Below, piece after piece: positions 34,059 to 43,816 of a stretch of DNA of 64,000 bases (positions within the stretch are counted from its first letter, which is position 1; each line of letters begins with the position of its first letter). Source of the stretch: Methylosarcina fibrata AML-C10 (GTDB taxonomy: Bacteria; Pseudomonadota; Gammaproteobacteria; Methylococcales; Methylomonadaceae); NCBI RefSeq assembly GCF_000372865.1, contig NZ_KB889965.1:3553759-3617758 (forward strand), read 5' to 3'. The notes under the pieces are model-generated. The model searched no databases, had not been told where the DNA came from, and saw only the letters and a list, made by a program, of their open reading frames with translations. The translations under genes and the position numbers were made by a program.

Positions 34059-35930
34059 TTATTTGGTTTTGCGTTTGGCCTGGCGAGCCAGGAACAGCAA
34101 ACTGCCCACGGTCAACAGAATCGGCAGCAGCGCAATGTTGACGAACTTCAGCCAGGCGCCGAGTGCGTCGATGTCGGCATCCAGTTGCCGACGTACTTCA
34201 CGCAGCTCCTTGCGGATTTCCAGCTTGCGCTTCAGGAAGTTGTCGAGTTCCTGCTGCTGGGCCGGGCTCAGCACGAATTTCTGATCCTTGCTCTTGCCGC
34301 TTTGCAGTTCGGTCAGTTTGCGCTCGGTCTCGTTGAGCTCCTGCTGCAATTCCTGTTCTTTCACCTGAAAGCGGTCGTCGGCGGCTAGTTTCAAGGCGTC
34401 GACGCGGGTGAACGGCCGGCTCGACGTGCCGCGCCCCCGGATCGAGATCAGATCGGACGAACCGGTGAGGTTATCGACCGCGTTGATGAACCAGTCGCCG
34501 TTATTGGCAAAGGCGTTCATCAGGCTCTGGCCGAAGAAGTTCTGGATATGGACCCACAACCGGTTGCTGAGCAGATCGGTATCGGCCACCAGCAGGATTT
34601 CACCCGGCTCTTTGGCTTCGGCCAGGTGTCCCGCCTCCTTCCGGTCCGGAAACGCCGTTTTGAATTGGCCCTGAAGGCGCGCCGCCAGTACATAGCGTTC
34701 GCCGGTCGGGGCGAATTCGGCAAGCAGATTGGCCGGATCCGGCGTAAACCGGAGCTGTTCGGCCGGCACGGTCATCGCCTGATCGCCGCTTTGCAACAGC
34801 GGCACCCATTGATAAGGCGAGTCCTTGGCCGCTTTGAAATGGCCGGGGCTGCCGACGATGATCGAGTCCAGATTGGCGGTGACGACGTCGTTCTGCGGCA
34901 GATCGGCCTTGCCGAAGCGAAGGATCGCCGGATGCCGGCTGGGCGGCGCGTTCGGCGAGGTGCTGACGGTCAGCGCGTGGGTCCGGTCGAGTACGACCTG
35001 ATCGGCGTTGAATTCGACGCCCCAGGCTTTGAACAAAGCCGGCAGGTCGGAGGATTTGGCCGCCATCATTGCCGCCATCGGATTGCCGGGGTCGGCGCCG
35101 GAATTGTCCATTTCGGCGTTCGGATCGACAAACGCCAGCAGGTGTCCGCCGCGCAGCACAAACTGGTCGATCGCATACTGGGCGTCGTCGCTAAGCTGTT
35201 TCGGATGCACCAGAATCAATACGCCGATGCCGGGATCGACGATCTTCAGACCGGCGGCATCCAGCGTCTTGACCTCGAACAACTGCGACAGTTGCTGGTA
35301 GGTGGCCCAGGGTTCGCTCGGCTGCATGTTGTGCGGGTCGAATCCGGGCGCCATCGGCAGGCCGGTCAAAAGGCCGACGCTGGGCTTTTTGGCGGCGGTC
35401 AGTTCGTGAATCAGCTTGGCCACGTCGTATTCGAGAAAGGCTTCCTTGGCGGGATCGAAAAAAGGAATCGACGCCTGGCCGTCGGTGGCGTTGCTGCCGA
35501 CCAGGCCCAGGAAGATCTTTTCGCCGGCCGGTCCGATCGGAAGGCCCTGAATTCCGGAGGCGGCGGCGCGGTCTTCGGCTTCCGAATAGGCGACCGGGTC
35601 GATCACTTCCAGATGGATCTTGTCGCCGGCCAGACCGGCGACTTCCTCCAGCAGCTCGCGCACCCGCTCGAAGTAGACGCGCAAACCGCGCACGTCGTTG
35701 CGGCTGCTTTCGGCGGTCGCCTTGTCGGAAAAGTACAGGGTCAGGTGCAGAGGCTCCCCGATTTTACCGACCAGGCTGCGGGTGCCCGGCGACAGCGTAT
35801 AAAGCGAGTTCTCGGTCAGATCCAGCCTGAGTCCCCGGAACAGCGTGTTGCTGAGCAGCACCACCGCCACGAACAGCACGGCCAGCAACGCCAGCGCGCC
35901 GGAAGTTAATGTTTTGCGAGTCATTGCCAT
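34059..35930 (-). CDS. GldG-like ABC auxiliary protein
   Basis: 623 residues. A first membrane helix (about 11-30: ALALLAVLFVAVVLLSNTLF) is followed by an extracytoplasmic alpha/beta region (YTLSPGTRSLVGKIGEPLHL, then TLYFSD) and the GldG-type domain with IGVLILVHPKQLSDDAQYAI and HLLAFVDPNAEMD. A coiled coil (QEQELQQELNETERKLTELQ) and a C-terminal helix (NIALLPILLTVGSLLFLARQ) come last. It presumably forms the periplasmic part of the ABC exporter encoded by the two genes upstream. A strong AGGAG site precedes the ATG. Exported substrate unknown. Confidence 0.87.
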   Translation of the reverse strand: MAMTRKTLTSGALALLAVLFVAVVLLSNTLFRGLRLDLTENSLYTLSPGTRSLVGKIGEPLHLTLYFSDKATAESSRNDVRGLRVYFERVRELLEEVAGLAGDKIHLEVIDPVAYSEAEDRAAASGIQGLPIGPAGEKIFLGLVGSNATDGQASIPFFDPAKEAFLEYDVAKLIHELTAAKKPSVGLLTGLPMAPGFDPHNMQPSEPWATYQQLSQLFEVKTLDAAGLKIVDPGIGVLILVHPKQLSDDAQYAIDQFVLRGGHLLAFVDPNAEMDNSGADPGNPMAAMMAAKSSDLPALFKAWGVEFNADQVVLDRTHALTVSTSPNAPPSRHPAILRFGKADLPQNDVVTANLDSIIVGSPGHFKAAKDSPYQWVPLLQSGDQAMTVPAEQLRFTPDPANLLAEFAPTGERYVLAARLQGQFKTAFPDRKEAGHLAEAKEPGEILLVADTDLLSNRLWVHIQNFFGQSLMNAFANNGDWFINAVDNLTGSSDLISIRGRGTSSRPFTRVDALKLAADDRFQVKEQELQQELNETERKLTELQSGKSKDQKFVLSPAQQQELDNFLKRKLEIRKELREVRRQLDADIDALGAWLKFVNIALLPILLTVGSLLFLARQAKRKTK

Positions 35931-35940
35931 GTCCTAACTC

Positions 35941-36675
35941 CTATTCGGCTTTTTTCAAATCGATGACCACGGCGTTCGCATAGAGCCAAAAGCCGATGCT
36001 CAACAGAAAATAGATCAGGTCGCGCAGATCGATCACGCCCTTGCTGATCGCGTTGAAATGGGTCAGAAAGCTGAGTCCGGCAATGGCGTCTACCAGGCCG
36101 GCCGGGGCGACGGCACGGAATACGTTCAGCACCAGCGGAAAGCCGGCCAGAAGCAGCAGAAAGCACACCACCACGCTGAGGATGAACGCGACCGCCTGGC
36201 TGCGGGTCGCCGCCGACAGGCAGGCGCCGATGGCCAGAAAGGCGCCGGCCATCAGCAGGCTGCCGAGATAGCTTGCAAAGATGACGCCGTTATCCGGATC
36301 GCCGAGAAAGTTGACGGTCAGCCAGATCGGAAAGGTCAGCGCCAGGGCAATGGCGATGAAGCACCAGGCGGCCAGAAACTTGGCGACGACCGCCTGCCAC
36401 ATCGTGATCGGCAGGGTCAGCAGGAGTTCGATGCTGCCGCTTTTGCGCTCGTCGGCCCACAGCCGCATCGCCACCGCTGGCACCAGAAACAGATAGAGCC
36501 AGGGATGGAACGCGAAGAACGGCTCCAGATCGGCCTGGCCGCGTTCGTAAAAGCCGCCCAGATAAAACGTAAAGGCGCCGGACAGCAGCAGAAAAATCAC
36601 GATAAACACGTACGCGACCGGCGTGGCGAAATAGCTGCCGAGTTCGCGCCGGAACAGAATGGCGATAGGGCTCAT
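35941..36675 (-). CDS. ABC-2 type permease (GldF-like)
   Basis: 244 residues, six membrane helices, starting with SPIAILFRRELGSYFATPVAYVFIV, the typical GldF/NosY opening. The ATG overlaps the ATPase stop (ATGA). It provides the membrane channel for the ATPase at 36672-37610 and is followed 10 bp later by the GldG-like gene. No internal defect. Confidence 0.88.
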   Translation of the reverse strand: MSPIAILFRRELGSYFATPVAYVFIVIFLLLSGAFTFYLGGFYERGQADLEPFFAFHPWLYLFLVPAVAMRLWADERKSGSIELLLTLPITMWQAVVAKFLAAWCFIAIALALTFPIWLTVNFLGDPDNGVIFASYLGSLLMAGAFLAIGACLSAATRSQAVAFILSVVVCFLLLLAGFPLVLNVFRAVAPAGLVDAIAGLSFLTHFNAISKGVIDLRDLIYFLLSIGFWLYANAVVIDLKKAE

Positions 36676-37610
36676 GCGCGGGCCTCCCGTTGATGCGGTT
36701 CGGTAATGGTGCGGAACACCTCGTCCAGGCGTCCGGATTCGAGCTGCAACTCGCTGACCTCGAGCTGATGGCGGGTCAACGCTTCGCTGACGGCGGCAAA
36801 AATCGGTTTGCCCGGCTTGGGGAAAGCGGTCAGGCGCTGGTCCAGCGGATCGATCTCGATCGAGTCGATTTCATCGATGCCGCTCAACACCTGCCGGGCT
36901 TTGTCGGCTTCCGGGGTCGTCAGCGAGACGGCCATGTGATAGCGGGAGCGGGCTTCCAGTTCGGCGGGCGTGGCGTCGGCCAGCAATTGGCCGCCGGCGA
37001 TGATGATCGCCCGGTTGCAGACCGCATGCACCTCTTCCAGAATGTGGGTGGAAATGACGATCACCTTGTCCCTGGCCATGTCGTTGATCAGCGTGCGGAC
37101 GTGATGCTTCTGGTTGGGATCGAGACCGTCGGTCGGCTCGTCCAGGATCAAGACCCGAGGGTCGTGCAGGAGCGCCTGCGCCAGGCCGACCCGCCGCTTG
37201 AACCCTTTGGACAGCGTCTCGATGCTCTGCTCCAGCACGCCTTCCAGTTGCAGCCGCCCGATCACGTCGTCCAGCCGCTGCTTGCGGCGGGTGCCGCCGA
37301 GGCCTCGAATCGAAGCGATGAATTCCAGGAACGAGCGCGGCGTCATTTCGCCGTAGCTCGGAGCCCCTTCGGGCAGATAACCGATGGCGCTCTTGGCCTC
37401 GAGCGGCTGTTCTTCGACGTCGAAGCCGCAGACTCTGGCTCTGCCCGAGGTCGGCGCCAGAAAGCCCGAGATCATTTTCATCGTCGTCGATTTTCCGGCG
37501 CCGTTCGGCCCGAGAAATCCGAGCACCTGGCCCGGTTCGGCGCGGAAAGTGATACGGTCCACGGCGATCAAATCGCCGTAGCGTTTGGTGAGTGCCGAGG
37601 TTTCTATCAT
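36672..37610 (-). CDS. ABC transporter ATPase (GldA-like)
   Basis: 312 residues from the ATG at 37610 (GAGG 8 nt upstream); an earlier in-frame Met adds 14 unlikely residues. Walker A is GFLGPNGAGKSTTMKM, the signature LSKGFKRRVGLAQALLHDP and Walker B VLILDEPTDGLDPNQ, with STHILEEV for the H loop. A C-terminal extension (about 220-312) as in GldA/CcmA relatives ends with LDEVFRTITE. It powers the GldF/GldG-like exporter encoded downstream. It is the first gene of the four-gene operon. Confidence 0.9.
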   Translation of the reverse strand: MIETSALTKRYGDLIAVDRITFRAEPGQVLGFLGPNGAGKSTTMKMISGFLAPTSGRARVCGFDVEEQPLEAKSAIGYLPEGAPSYGEMTPRSFLEFIASIRGLGGTRRKQRLDDVIGRLQLEGVLEQSIETLSKGFKRRVGLAQALLHDPRVLILDEPTDGLDPNQKHHVRTLINDMARDKVIVISTHILEEVHAVCNRAIIIAGGQLLADATPAELEARSRYHMAVSLTTPEADKARQVLSGIDEIDSIEIDPLDQRLTAFPKPGKPIFAAVSEALTRHQLEVSELQLESGRLDEVFRTITEPHQREARA

Positions 37611-37816
37611 GACGAAGACCTCGTCGGCCGAAGCCGGCCGAAAATCAAACATGCAAACATGGAATTACCTCCTGTGAGTGAGATTAATCGAAAGTTCTGA
37701 CTGTTTTTTGCCGGAACGGCTCATGCAACAGAGGAACCGTCCCGCTGAAGTCCAGGCAAGCGAATGTTCAGAGGGGCGGGGGATCGTGTCAGGGTTCGGC
37801 TTGCTGGTCCTTCCTT

Positions 37817-38104
37817 TTAAATCAATACGGCCCAGACGTCGTCTTCCCGGAGCACCACAAGCTCCCGGCCGTCGATCTTGACTTCGGTGCCGGCGTATTT
37901 GCCGATCAACATTTTATCGCCGGCTTTGACGTTCATCGGACGGAATTCGCCGTTGTCCAGCACTTTTCCGGAGCCGACGGCGACGACCTCGGCGGTAATC
38001 GGCTTTTCTTGCGCCTTGTCCGGGATCACGATGCCTCCGGGAGAGCGGGTTTCGTTTTCCAGGCGTTTGACTACGATACGGTCATATAAAGGACGAATGC
38101 TCAT
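37817..38104 (-). CDS. groS: GroES co-chaperonin without adjacent groEL
   Basis: 95 residues covering the complete fold: [15 protein letters not shown], the mobile loop [15 protein letters not shown], then [19 protein letters not shown] and the end [11 protein letters not shown]. It caps the GroEL folding chamber. A GAGGT site lies upstream. In most genomes groEL follows directly; here the next gene downstream is an ABC ATPase after about 200 bp. The end WAVLI differs from the usual LAVI(E), so it may be a second, diverged copy. Confidence 0.85.
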   Translation of the reverse strand: MSIRPLYDRIVVKRLENETRSPGGIVIPDKAQEKPITAEVVAVGSGKVLDNGEFRPMNVKAGDKMLIGKYAGTEVKIDGRELVVLREDDVWAVLI

Positions 38105-38740
38105 CTTGTTGATACCTCGATTGAATCAAGAAACGATTGTTGTTTTTAGGGAAGCGCTGAATAAATCGGCTCCGTTCGCCCTGAGCCTGTCGAAGGGACT
38201 CAATCCGTGCTTCCTCAGAATAGAGAGCGCTGCGCGGAGCGTCGTTGGCAATTTAGGGATGGCTCATCGATTTTCAAGAGCAAAGCCGAACTCGATCGTT
38301 GCCGTGGATTCTCAAGGCGCAGGCCGCGAGCCTTATGCCCGGTCCGGATCGGTTTTCCGTTTTTCGCCTACTGAAGAAATTATAATGAAAACAGCCGCCC
38401 AGCCCAACGGGTTGGATTTAAAGGGCCGTAGGCTGGGTTGAGGAACGAAACCCAGCATTTAGGGCGCCGATGAGCCGGGTTTTCGCAAAGCTCCAACCCG
38501 CCTACGCGCTGAAGAAATTATAATGAAAAAGGCTGTTCGGCCAGTAGCCAGTAGCCCGGATGAAACACAGAGACTGTGAAAGAATTCGCAGTTTTGCCTC
38601 TCGCCGCAAATTCGTGCCGTGACACAGCCTGCTCGCGGCACTCTAACGGCCGCCGACAAAGTCGGGATTGGAATCGCCCCGTGCGCTATTTAAGGGTGCG
38701 AGGCGGTTTTCGTCTATGCATTTTTGTCTTATAGGGCATT
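38105..38740. other. repeat-rich intergenic region with 21-bp direct repeat
   Basis: A 21-bp sequence (CTGAAGAAATTATAAT...) occurs at 38371-38391 and exactly again at 38509-38529. Between them lies a GTAGGCTGGGTT-type palindromic repeat (about 38430-38506). A TTCGCCCTGAGCCTGTCGAA repeat is near 38178. No gene. Confidence 0.6.
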
Positions 38741-39050
38741 CTATCCACCGCATGCCGCTGCTTTTTGGGTGCAGTACGCTCTAAACTGACGCAATCCCAA
38801 GAGGTTGAGCACACGCGTAAAGTTATAGGCCAGGGCCATTAAACTCCATTCTCCGCGCACTTTCGCCAGTCCTCGTAGCAAGAAATGATTCCAGCCGGCG
38901 CGGCATTTCAAGGTACCAAATCAAGTCCAGCCGTTCAATGTAGGCGTCTATCGCTCTTACCGGGTTATCGGCGTCAATGTAATCGTCCACCCGCGGCGGC
39001 AAGCGCGCTGTTTCCATACGATCAAATCTGGTTTTGTAGCGGCGACGCAT
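38741..39050 (-). pseudogene. IS1182-type transposase remnant, internally deleted
   Basis: The first 45 residues (ARLPPRVDDYIDADNPVRAI, then DAYIERLDL) are the typical N-terminus of an IS1182-family transposase. After a deletion and a frame change the C-terminal end follows: LLRGLAKVRGEWSLMALAYN, then FTRVLNLLGL, ending at TAG 38741-38743. The whole DDE domain is gone. No intact terminal repeats were identified. Confidence 0.75.
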
Positions 39051-39219
39051 CGGCTATCCTGGTTTTATTCCAAATGGGCAGATACTATCCTATAAGGAAA
39101 ATACTTTCACAACCTCAACGCTCCATCCGAGCTACTGGCTAAAGACCCCGGCAGACAAAATCTGCCGCCAAGCATTTCCGGACCGGTGCGAAAAGACCGG
39201 CCGGAAATTTTTTGACTCT

Positions 39220-40029
39220 CTAATTCCTGTTCGATACCGCCTGAAGCTGCATGTCCGGGATCCGATCAAGAAATTTTCTGTAATTGATCGAGATTTTCAG
39301 TCCGGCAAAACGGCCGGCCATGCGGGTGAGTTCCTCGGTGGATTTGTCGAAAGTCAGCCTTACCTCGCTCAAGGCCCGGTCCTCATAGCCTTTTTCGATG
39401 TCGTGCGTCTGCAGGCGGAAACGGTAAAGATAGATTTCCTGGTTTTTGTCGTCGTCGATCCGGATGGGTTCGCCCAATTTGGCCACCACGTCCTGTTTTT
39501 TCGGCAGAGTGGCCGATATTTTATCGATCAGGTCGGTATTGGCCCGAAGCTGCATTTTATCCTTGTTGATCTCGGCGCCGCCCAACGAACGCAAGGACAC
39601 TTCCAGAAATTTCGGCGGCGCGATTTCCAGAAACAGCGGCGAAAACGACCAGTCGGTAATCCGGTCGTCCTTGTTGAAGGTCAGATCGGAATAAAATTTG
39701 ATTTCGGGCTTGACGATCTTGTTGCGCTTGTCGAGCTTGCGGAACCAGTAACGCCAGCGCTTGCCGTCCGCCGTCGGAAATTCCTGGCTGGAATGCAGTC
39801 TGGCCAGCGACACGAAATCGTCGCTGTAGAGAATGGGCTCTTTGAAATGCAGGGTGAAATCGTCCTTGACGACGACCTTGAAATAGCGGTCAAACTCGTC
39901 CATCTGCAGGTAGGTCTGGTAGGCCCTGATCCAATAGATGCATCCCGTCAGCGAGGCGGCCAACAGCAATAAGGCGAGGCTGCGCAGCGCCTTTTCGGTG
40001 ATCTTTTTCATTAAACTGCTCGTACCCAT
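39220..40029 (-). CDS. lipoprotein of unknown function
   Basis: A lipobox (LLLLAASLTGC) near residues 20-30 marks a lipoprotein; no Asp follows the Cys, so the outer membrane is likely. The start at 40029 has AGGA five bases before it. The mature part is charged, with alternating strands (DFTLHFKEPILYSDDFVSLA; WRYWFRKLDKRNKIVKPEIK; LYRFRLQTHDIEKGYEDRAL). I recognise no family. It stands alone and is divergent from the hybrid kinase gene at 40274. Confidence 0.75.
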   Translation of the reverse strand: MGTSSLMKKITEKALRSLALLLLAASLTGCIYWIRAYQTYLQMDEFDRYFKVVVKDDFTLHFKEPILYSDDFVSLARLHSSQEFPTADGKRWRYWFRKLDKRNKIVKPEIKFYSDLTFNKDDRITDWSFSPLFLEIAPPKFLEVSLRSLGGAEINKDKMQLRANTDLIDKISATLPKKQDVVAKLGEPIRIDDDKNQEIYLYRFRLQTHDIEKGYEDRALSEVRLTFDKSTEELTRMAGRFAGLKISINYRKFLDRIPDMQLQAVSNRN

Positions 40030-40273
40030 TATTGTCCTATTCAATCAGACAGACCGTTAAAAAAATGGTTGCAGAGGCGGCCGGGGCCGACTCGTTTCCG
40101 GTGAAATACGCCCTGCCCGGTATTTTAAATCGTCCGGCTATTGTAACGGCTAATCGTTTTTTCCGGCGATTTCTGCAAAGCAGCTTTTTCCTGCCCCGGA
40201 AGCGATGGAGGTCTTCAATGTCCTGGCCGATGGTCTAAACTGTTAGGATTACAATCGACAGTGATACACGGTC

Positions 40274-43200
40274 ATGGCTACTTTCCTTATCTCAAAACCG
40301 CTCAAATTTTCTTTCGTGTCTTCCCTGCTCGTCATTACGACGGTGATCGCACTGATCGAAGCGGTTTTAATGTTTGCGCTGGACGCCCTGCCGAAATCCG
40401 GCATTATCCTGACCTCTTTGCAAGAGACCCTGGCGGATACGGCATTGCTTTCGCTGCTGGCGGCTCCGTTGATATGGTGGCTGTCGTTCCGTCCTCTGGC
40501 GCTGAAGGTCAGCGAGCAACAGGCCGGTTACGAGCGGCAGGCGAATGAAAACAAGCAATTGCTCCAGGCGCTGGATATCGGTTCTCTGGTCAGCATCACC
40601 GACGTCACCGGCCGCATCGTTTATGTCAATCGGCGGTTCAGCGAAGTGTCGGGCTACAGTGAAAGCGAACTGCTCGGCCAGGATCATCGGCTGATCAATT
40701 CCGGTTACCACGATCAGGACTTTTTCCGCACGCTGTGGCGTACCATTGCCGAGGGCCAGCCCTGGGAGGGAGAAATCTGTAATCGGGACAGTCAAGGCGG
40801 GCTCTACTGGATCGCGAGCAGCATTGTGCCGTTGCTGGGAGAAGACGGCAAACCCAGGCAGTACATTGCCATCTCTCGCAGCATCACCAAAATTAAAGAA
40901 AACGAAAGCCGCCTGCTATCGCTGAAACAGGCGCTGGACGCCAGCAGCGAAATGATTCTCGTCACCGATGCTGCCGGCCGGATACAGTACGTCAATCCGG
41001 CATTATGCGATTTTACCGGCTGGAAAAAAGAAAAGCTGGTCGGCAATCTGCCCAGTTTATTGAACAGTCCCGAGGCCGATCGGCAAACTCTGCACGGCAT
41101 GCAGCAATGCTTGCGGCAAGGCAGAACCTGGAGCGGCCGTTTGCTCAATCGGCGCAAAGGCCCGCCGCCTTTCAACATCGACGGCCAGACGACGCCTCCG
41201 GACGCGCGTGATTTCTGGGCCGACATTTGCATCACGCCCATCTGCAACAAGGAAGGCGCCTTGATCGGTTACGTGCAGATTCAGCACGACGTCACCGATC
41301 AAGTCCTCAAGGAGCAAGCGCAAATTCTGGAAAATACCGACACCGCGGCGCGTCTTGCCATATCCGAAGCCCTGCAGCAAACGCGGCCGCTGCAACAACG
41401 CTTTACCCAGGTACTGGACATCCTGTTCAATTTAAAAGCGTTCGATCTGCAGCGCAAGGGCGGCATCTTTCTCAAGGATCCGGATCACGACGTTCTGGAG
41501 ATGTATCTCTTGCACGGCAAGTTCAGCGAGGAATTCATCCGGCGCGAACGGCGCATTCCTTACGGCGCCTGTCTGTGCGGACGGGCGGCGCTTGCCCAGG
41601 AGCTGATCGTCAGCGACGACTGTTTCTGCGATCCCAGGCACGAGCACCGGTTCGAGGACATGCAGGCGCACGGGCATTACATCGTGCCCATCGTCTCCGC
41701 CGGCGCCGTGCTCGGCATTCTGTTCCTTTATACCGATCCTTATCCGGTCAAACTGGAATCGCGCCTGACCATGCTGCGTCAGGTCGGCGACATGCTGGCG
41801 CTGGCGTTGTTGCAGGAACAGGCGCGGATGTCGCTGGAGTCGGCGCGTTATGCCGCAGAGCAGGCCGCCAAGGCCAAATCGGAGTTTCTGGCCAACATGA
41901 GCCATGAAATCCGCACGCCGATGAACGGCGTTCTGGGCATGCTGGAAATTCTGAAAGACACCGAAATGACGCGCGAACAGGAGGATCTGCTGAAAAGGGC
42001 GGCCCATTCCGCCGAATCCCTGTTGACGATCATCAACGACATTCTGGATTTTTCCAAACTGGAATCGGGCAAGTGCGAACTGGAGCGGATCGAATTCGAT
42101 CTGCCGACTCTGGTGGAAGAAATCTGCGCCTTGATGTCGGTGCGCGCCCATGCCAAGCATCTGGAACTCAACTGTTTTCTGCCGCCCCGGCTGCCGCCTC
42201 GCTGGCAGGGCGATCCCAACCGCATCCGGCAGGTGCTGGTGAATCTGATCGGCAACGCGGTCAAATTCACCGAGCACGGCGAAGTCTCGGTTAAAGTCAT
42301 CGAGCAGGAGGCCATGGGCGGCCATCGCACGCTGCGCTTTGAAGTGAAAGATACCGGCATCGGCATGAGCCCCGAAGAACAATCGCGACTGTTTCAACCG
42401 TTCACCCAGGCCGACAGTTCGACCGCCCGGCGTTTCGGCGGCACCGGTCTGGGTTTGTCCATCAGCAAAACCCTGGTCGGCTTGATGGACGGCGCCATCG
42501 GCGTGGAAAGCGCCGTGGGACAAGGCACCTGCTTCTGGGTGACGCTGCCTTTGGCGCCTGCCGACGACAGCGCGCCTTTGCCTCTCACCGATCTTTCCGG
42601 CAAGCGCGCCCTGATCGTCGACGACAACGAGACCAACCGGAAAATTCTGAATCATTACCTACAGCATTGGGGTATGGAAGTCAGCGAAGCCAGCAATGCG
42701 CCCGACGCCTTGATCGAGCTGGAAGTCGCGGCGCGGCGGGGGCAGGCGTACGATGTTTTGCTGTCCGACCTGCACATGCCGAAAGTGGACGGCTATGCGC
42801 TGGCTCGAGCGATACTCAACGATCCGCCCATCGCATCGACTCCTCGTTTGCTGCTGTCTTCCGGCGGCATGGGCTCCGAAGAGGAGCGGCTGGCGCTGGG
42901 TTTTGCCCAAACCCTGCTGAAACCGGTCCGGCAGACGCAATTATTCGATGCCATCGCCCGAGTCCTGCAGGCGCCCGTGACAACCGCCGAAGCTCCGGGC
43001 AAAGTGGCCGAAGAGCTGCCCGACTACAACGACAAACGCATCCTGGTCGTCGAAGACAACAAAGTCAATCAGAAAGTCCTCCTGAACATGCTGGGCAAAT
43101 TCCGCTGTCGTCCGGATCTGGCCGAGAACGGCCTGGAAGCGCTCGGTAAAATGGCGCAAAAAGCGTACGATCTGGTATTCATGGACTGCCAGATGCCGGT

Positions 43201-43816
43201 CATGGACGGTTACGAAGCGGTCCGCAGACTGCGCGGCCAGGAATTGACCCGCTCGTCCGCACGCATTCCGGTGATCGCGTTGACCGCTCACGTCTCGGCC
43301 GGCGAACGCGAAAAATGCCTGGCCGCCGGCATGGATGATTTCATGAGCAAGCCCATCGGCCGGCCGGAGCTGACCGACGTGCTGGCGCGCTGGCTGAGCG
43401 AGCCCGGACCGACGCAAGCGGATAGCGCTACCGGCTCGGCGGAAGCCATGTCCGGCAACGCGCCTGCCGGCTGCTGGGATGAGGCCGCAGCGCTCAAGCG
43501 ACTGGACGACGATCAGGAACTGCTTGGCGACATGATCGACTTGTTTTTGAACGAAGCGCCTGCCTGTTTAATCGAACTGGAAGAAGCGCTGGCGCGCGGC
43601 GATGACGCCGGTCTGGCCGATGTGGCGCACGCACTTAAAGGCATGGCCGGACATTTTTGCGCCGAGCGGCTGCAAAACGAAGCCGCCGCTCTGGAACACA
43701 GAGCCCTCCGGGGCGGCAACGGTCTGTCCGAGCTTCGGCAAACGGCCCGGCGGGTGGCGGATGAGGCAAACCGTTTGCTCCGCGCTCTGAGCCAAAAGCA
43801 AGGAATACCGCTATGA
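40274..43816 (+). CDS. membrane hybrid histidine kinase with PAS, GAF, two receivers and Hpt
   Basis: 1180 residues. Two membrane helices (about 14-36 and 55-72) enclose only a short loop. They are followed by two PAS domains (LVSITDVTGRIVYVNRRFSE; MILVTDAAGRIQYVNPALCD) and a GAF domain with GACLCGRAALAQELIVSDDC. HisKA (NMSHEIRTPMNG, His near 545) and HATPase (GNAVKFTEHGE; GGTGLGLSISKTL) follow, then receivers with Asp near 830 (LLSDLHMPKVDG) and 968 (FMDCQMPVMDG), and Hpt (HALKGMAGHF, near 1118). The stop overlaps the next gene by 4 bp (ATGA), so it probably phosphorylates the receiver of the HDOD-REC-GGDEF protein. Confidence 0.93.
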   Translation: MATFLISKPLKFSFVSSLLVITTVIALIEAVLMFALDALPKSGIILTSLQETLADTALLSLLAAPLIWWLSFRPLALKVSEQQAGYERQANENKQLLQALDIGSLVSITDVTGRIVYVNRRFSEVSGYSESELLGQDHRLINSGYHDQDFFRTLWRTIAEGQPWEGEICNRDSQGGLYWIASSIVPLLGEDGKPRQYIAISRSITKIKENESRLLSLKQALDASSEMILVTDAAGRIQYVNPALCDFTGWKKEKLVGNLPSLLNSPEADRQTLHGMQQCLRQGRTWSGRLLNRRKGPPPFNIDGQTTPPDARDFWADICITPICNKEGALIGYVQIQHDVTDQVLKEQAQILENTDTAARLAISEALQQTRPLQQRFTQVLDILFNLKAFDLQRKGGIFLKDPDHDVLEMYLLHGKFSEEFIRRERRIPYGACLCGRAALAQELIVSDDCFCDPRHEHRFEDMQAHGHYIVPIVSAGAVLGILFLYTDPYPVKLESRLTMLRQVGDMLALALLQEQARMSLESARYAAEQAAKAKSEFLANMSHEIRTPMNGVLGMLEILKDTEMTREQEDLLKRAAHSAESLLTIINDILDFSKLESGKCELERIEFDLPTLVEEICALMSVRAHAKHLELNCFLPPRLPPRWQGDPNRIRQVLVNLIGNAVKFTEHGEVSVKVIEQEAMGGHRTLRFEVKDTGIGMSPEEQSRLFQPFTQADSSTARRFGGTGLGLSISKTLVGLMDGAIGVESAVGQGTCFWVTLPLAPADDSAPLPLTDLSGKRALIVDDNETNRKILNHYLQHWGMEVSEASNAPDALIELEVAARRGQAYDVLLSDLHMPKVDGYALARAILNDPPIASTPRLLLSSGGMGSEEERLALGFAQTLLKPVRQTQLFDAIARVLQAPVTTAEAPGKVAEELPDYNDKRILVVEDNKVNQKVLLNMLGKFRCRPDLAENGLEALGKMAQKAYDLVFMDCQMPVMDGYEAVRRLRGQELTRSSARIPVIALTAHVSAGEREKCLAAGMDDFMSKPIGRPELTDVLARWLSEPGPTQADSATGSAEAMSGNAPAGCWDEAAALKRLDDDQELLGDMIDLFLNEAPACLIELEEALARGDDAGLADVAHALKGMAGHFCAERLQNEAAALEHRALRGGNGLSELRQTARRVADEANRLLRALSQKQGIPL

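Noticed and set aside
34548..35909. 453-aa plus-strand frame
   Set aside because: It is antisense to the GldG-like gene; the open frame follows from GC-rich codons of the real gene.
41432..42655. 407-aa minus-strand frame
   Set aside because: Antisense of the hybrid kinase at 40274-43816, which has complete domains in its own frame.
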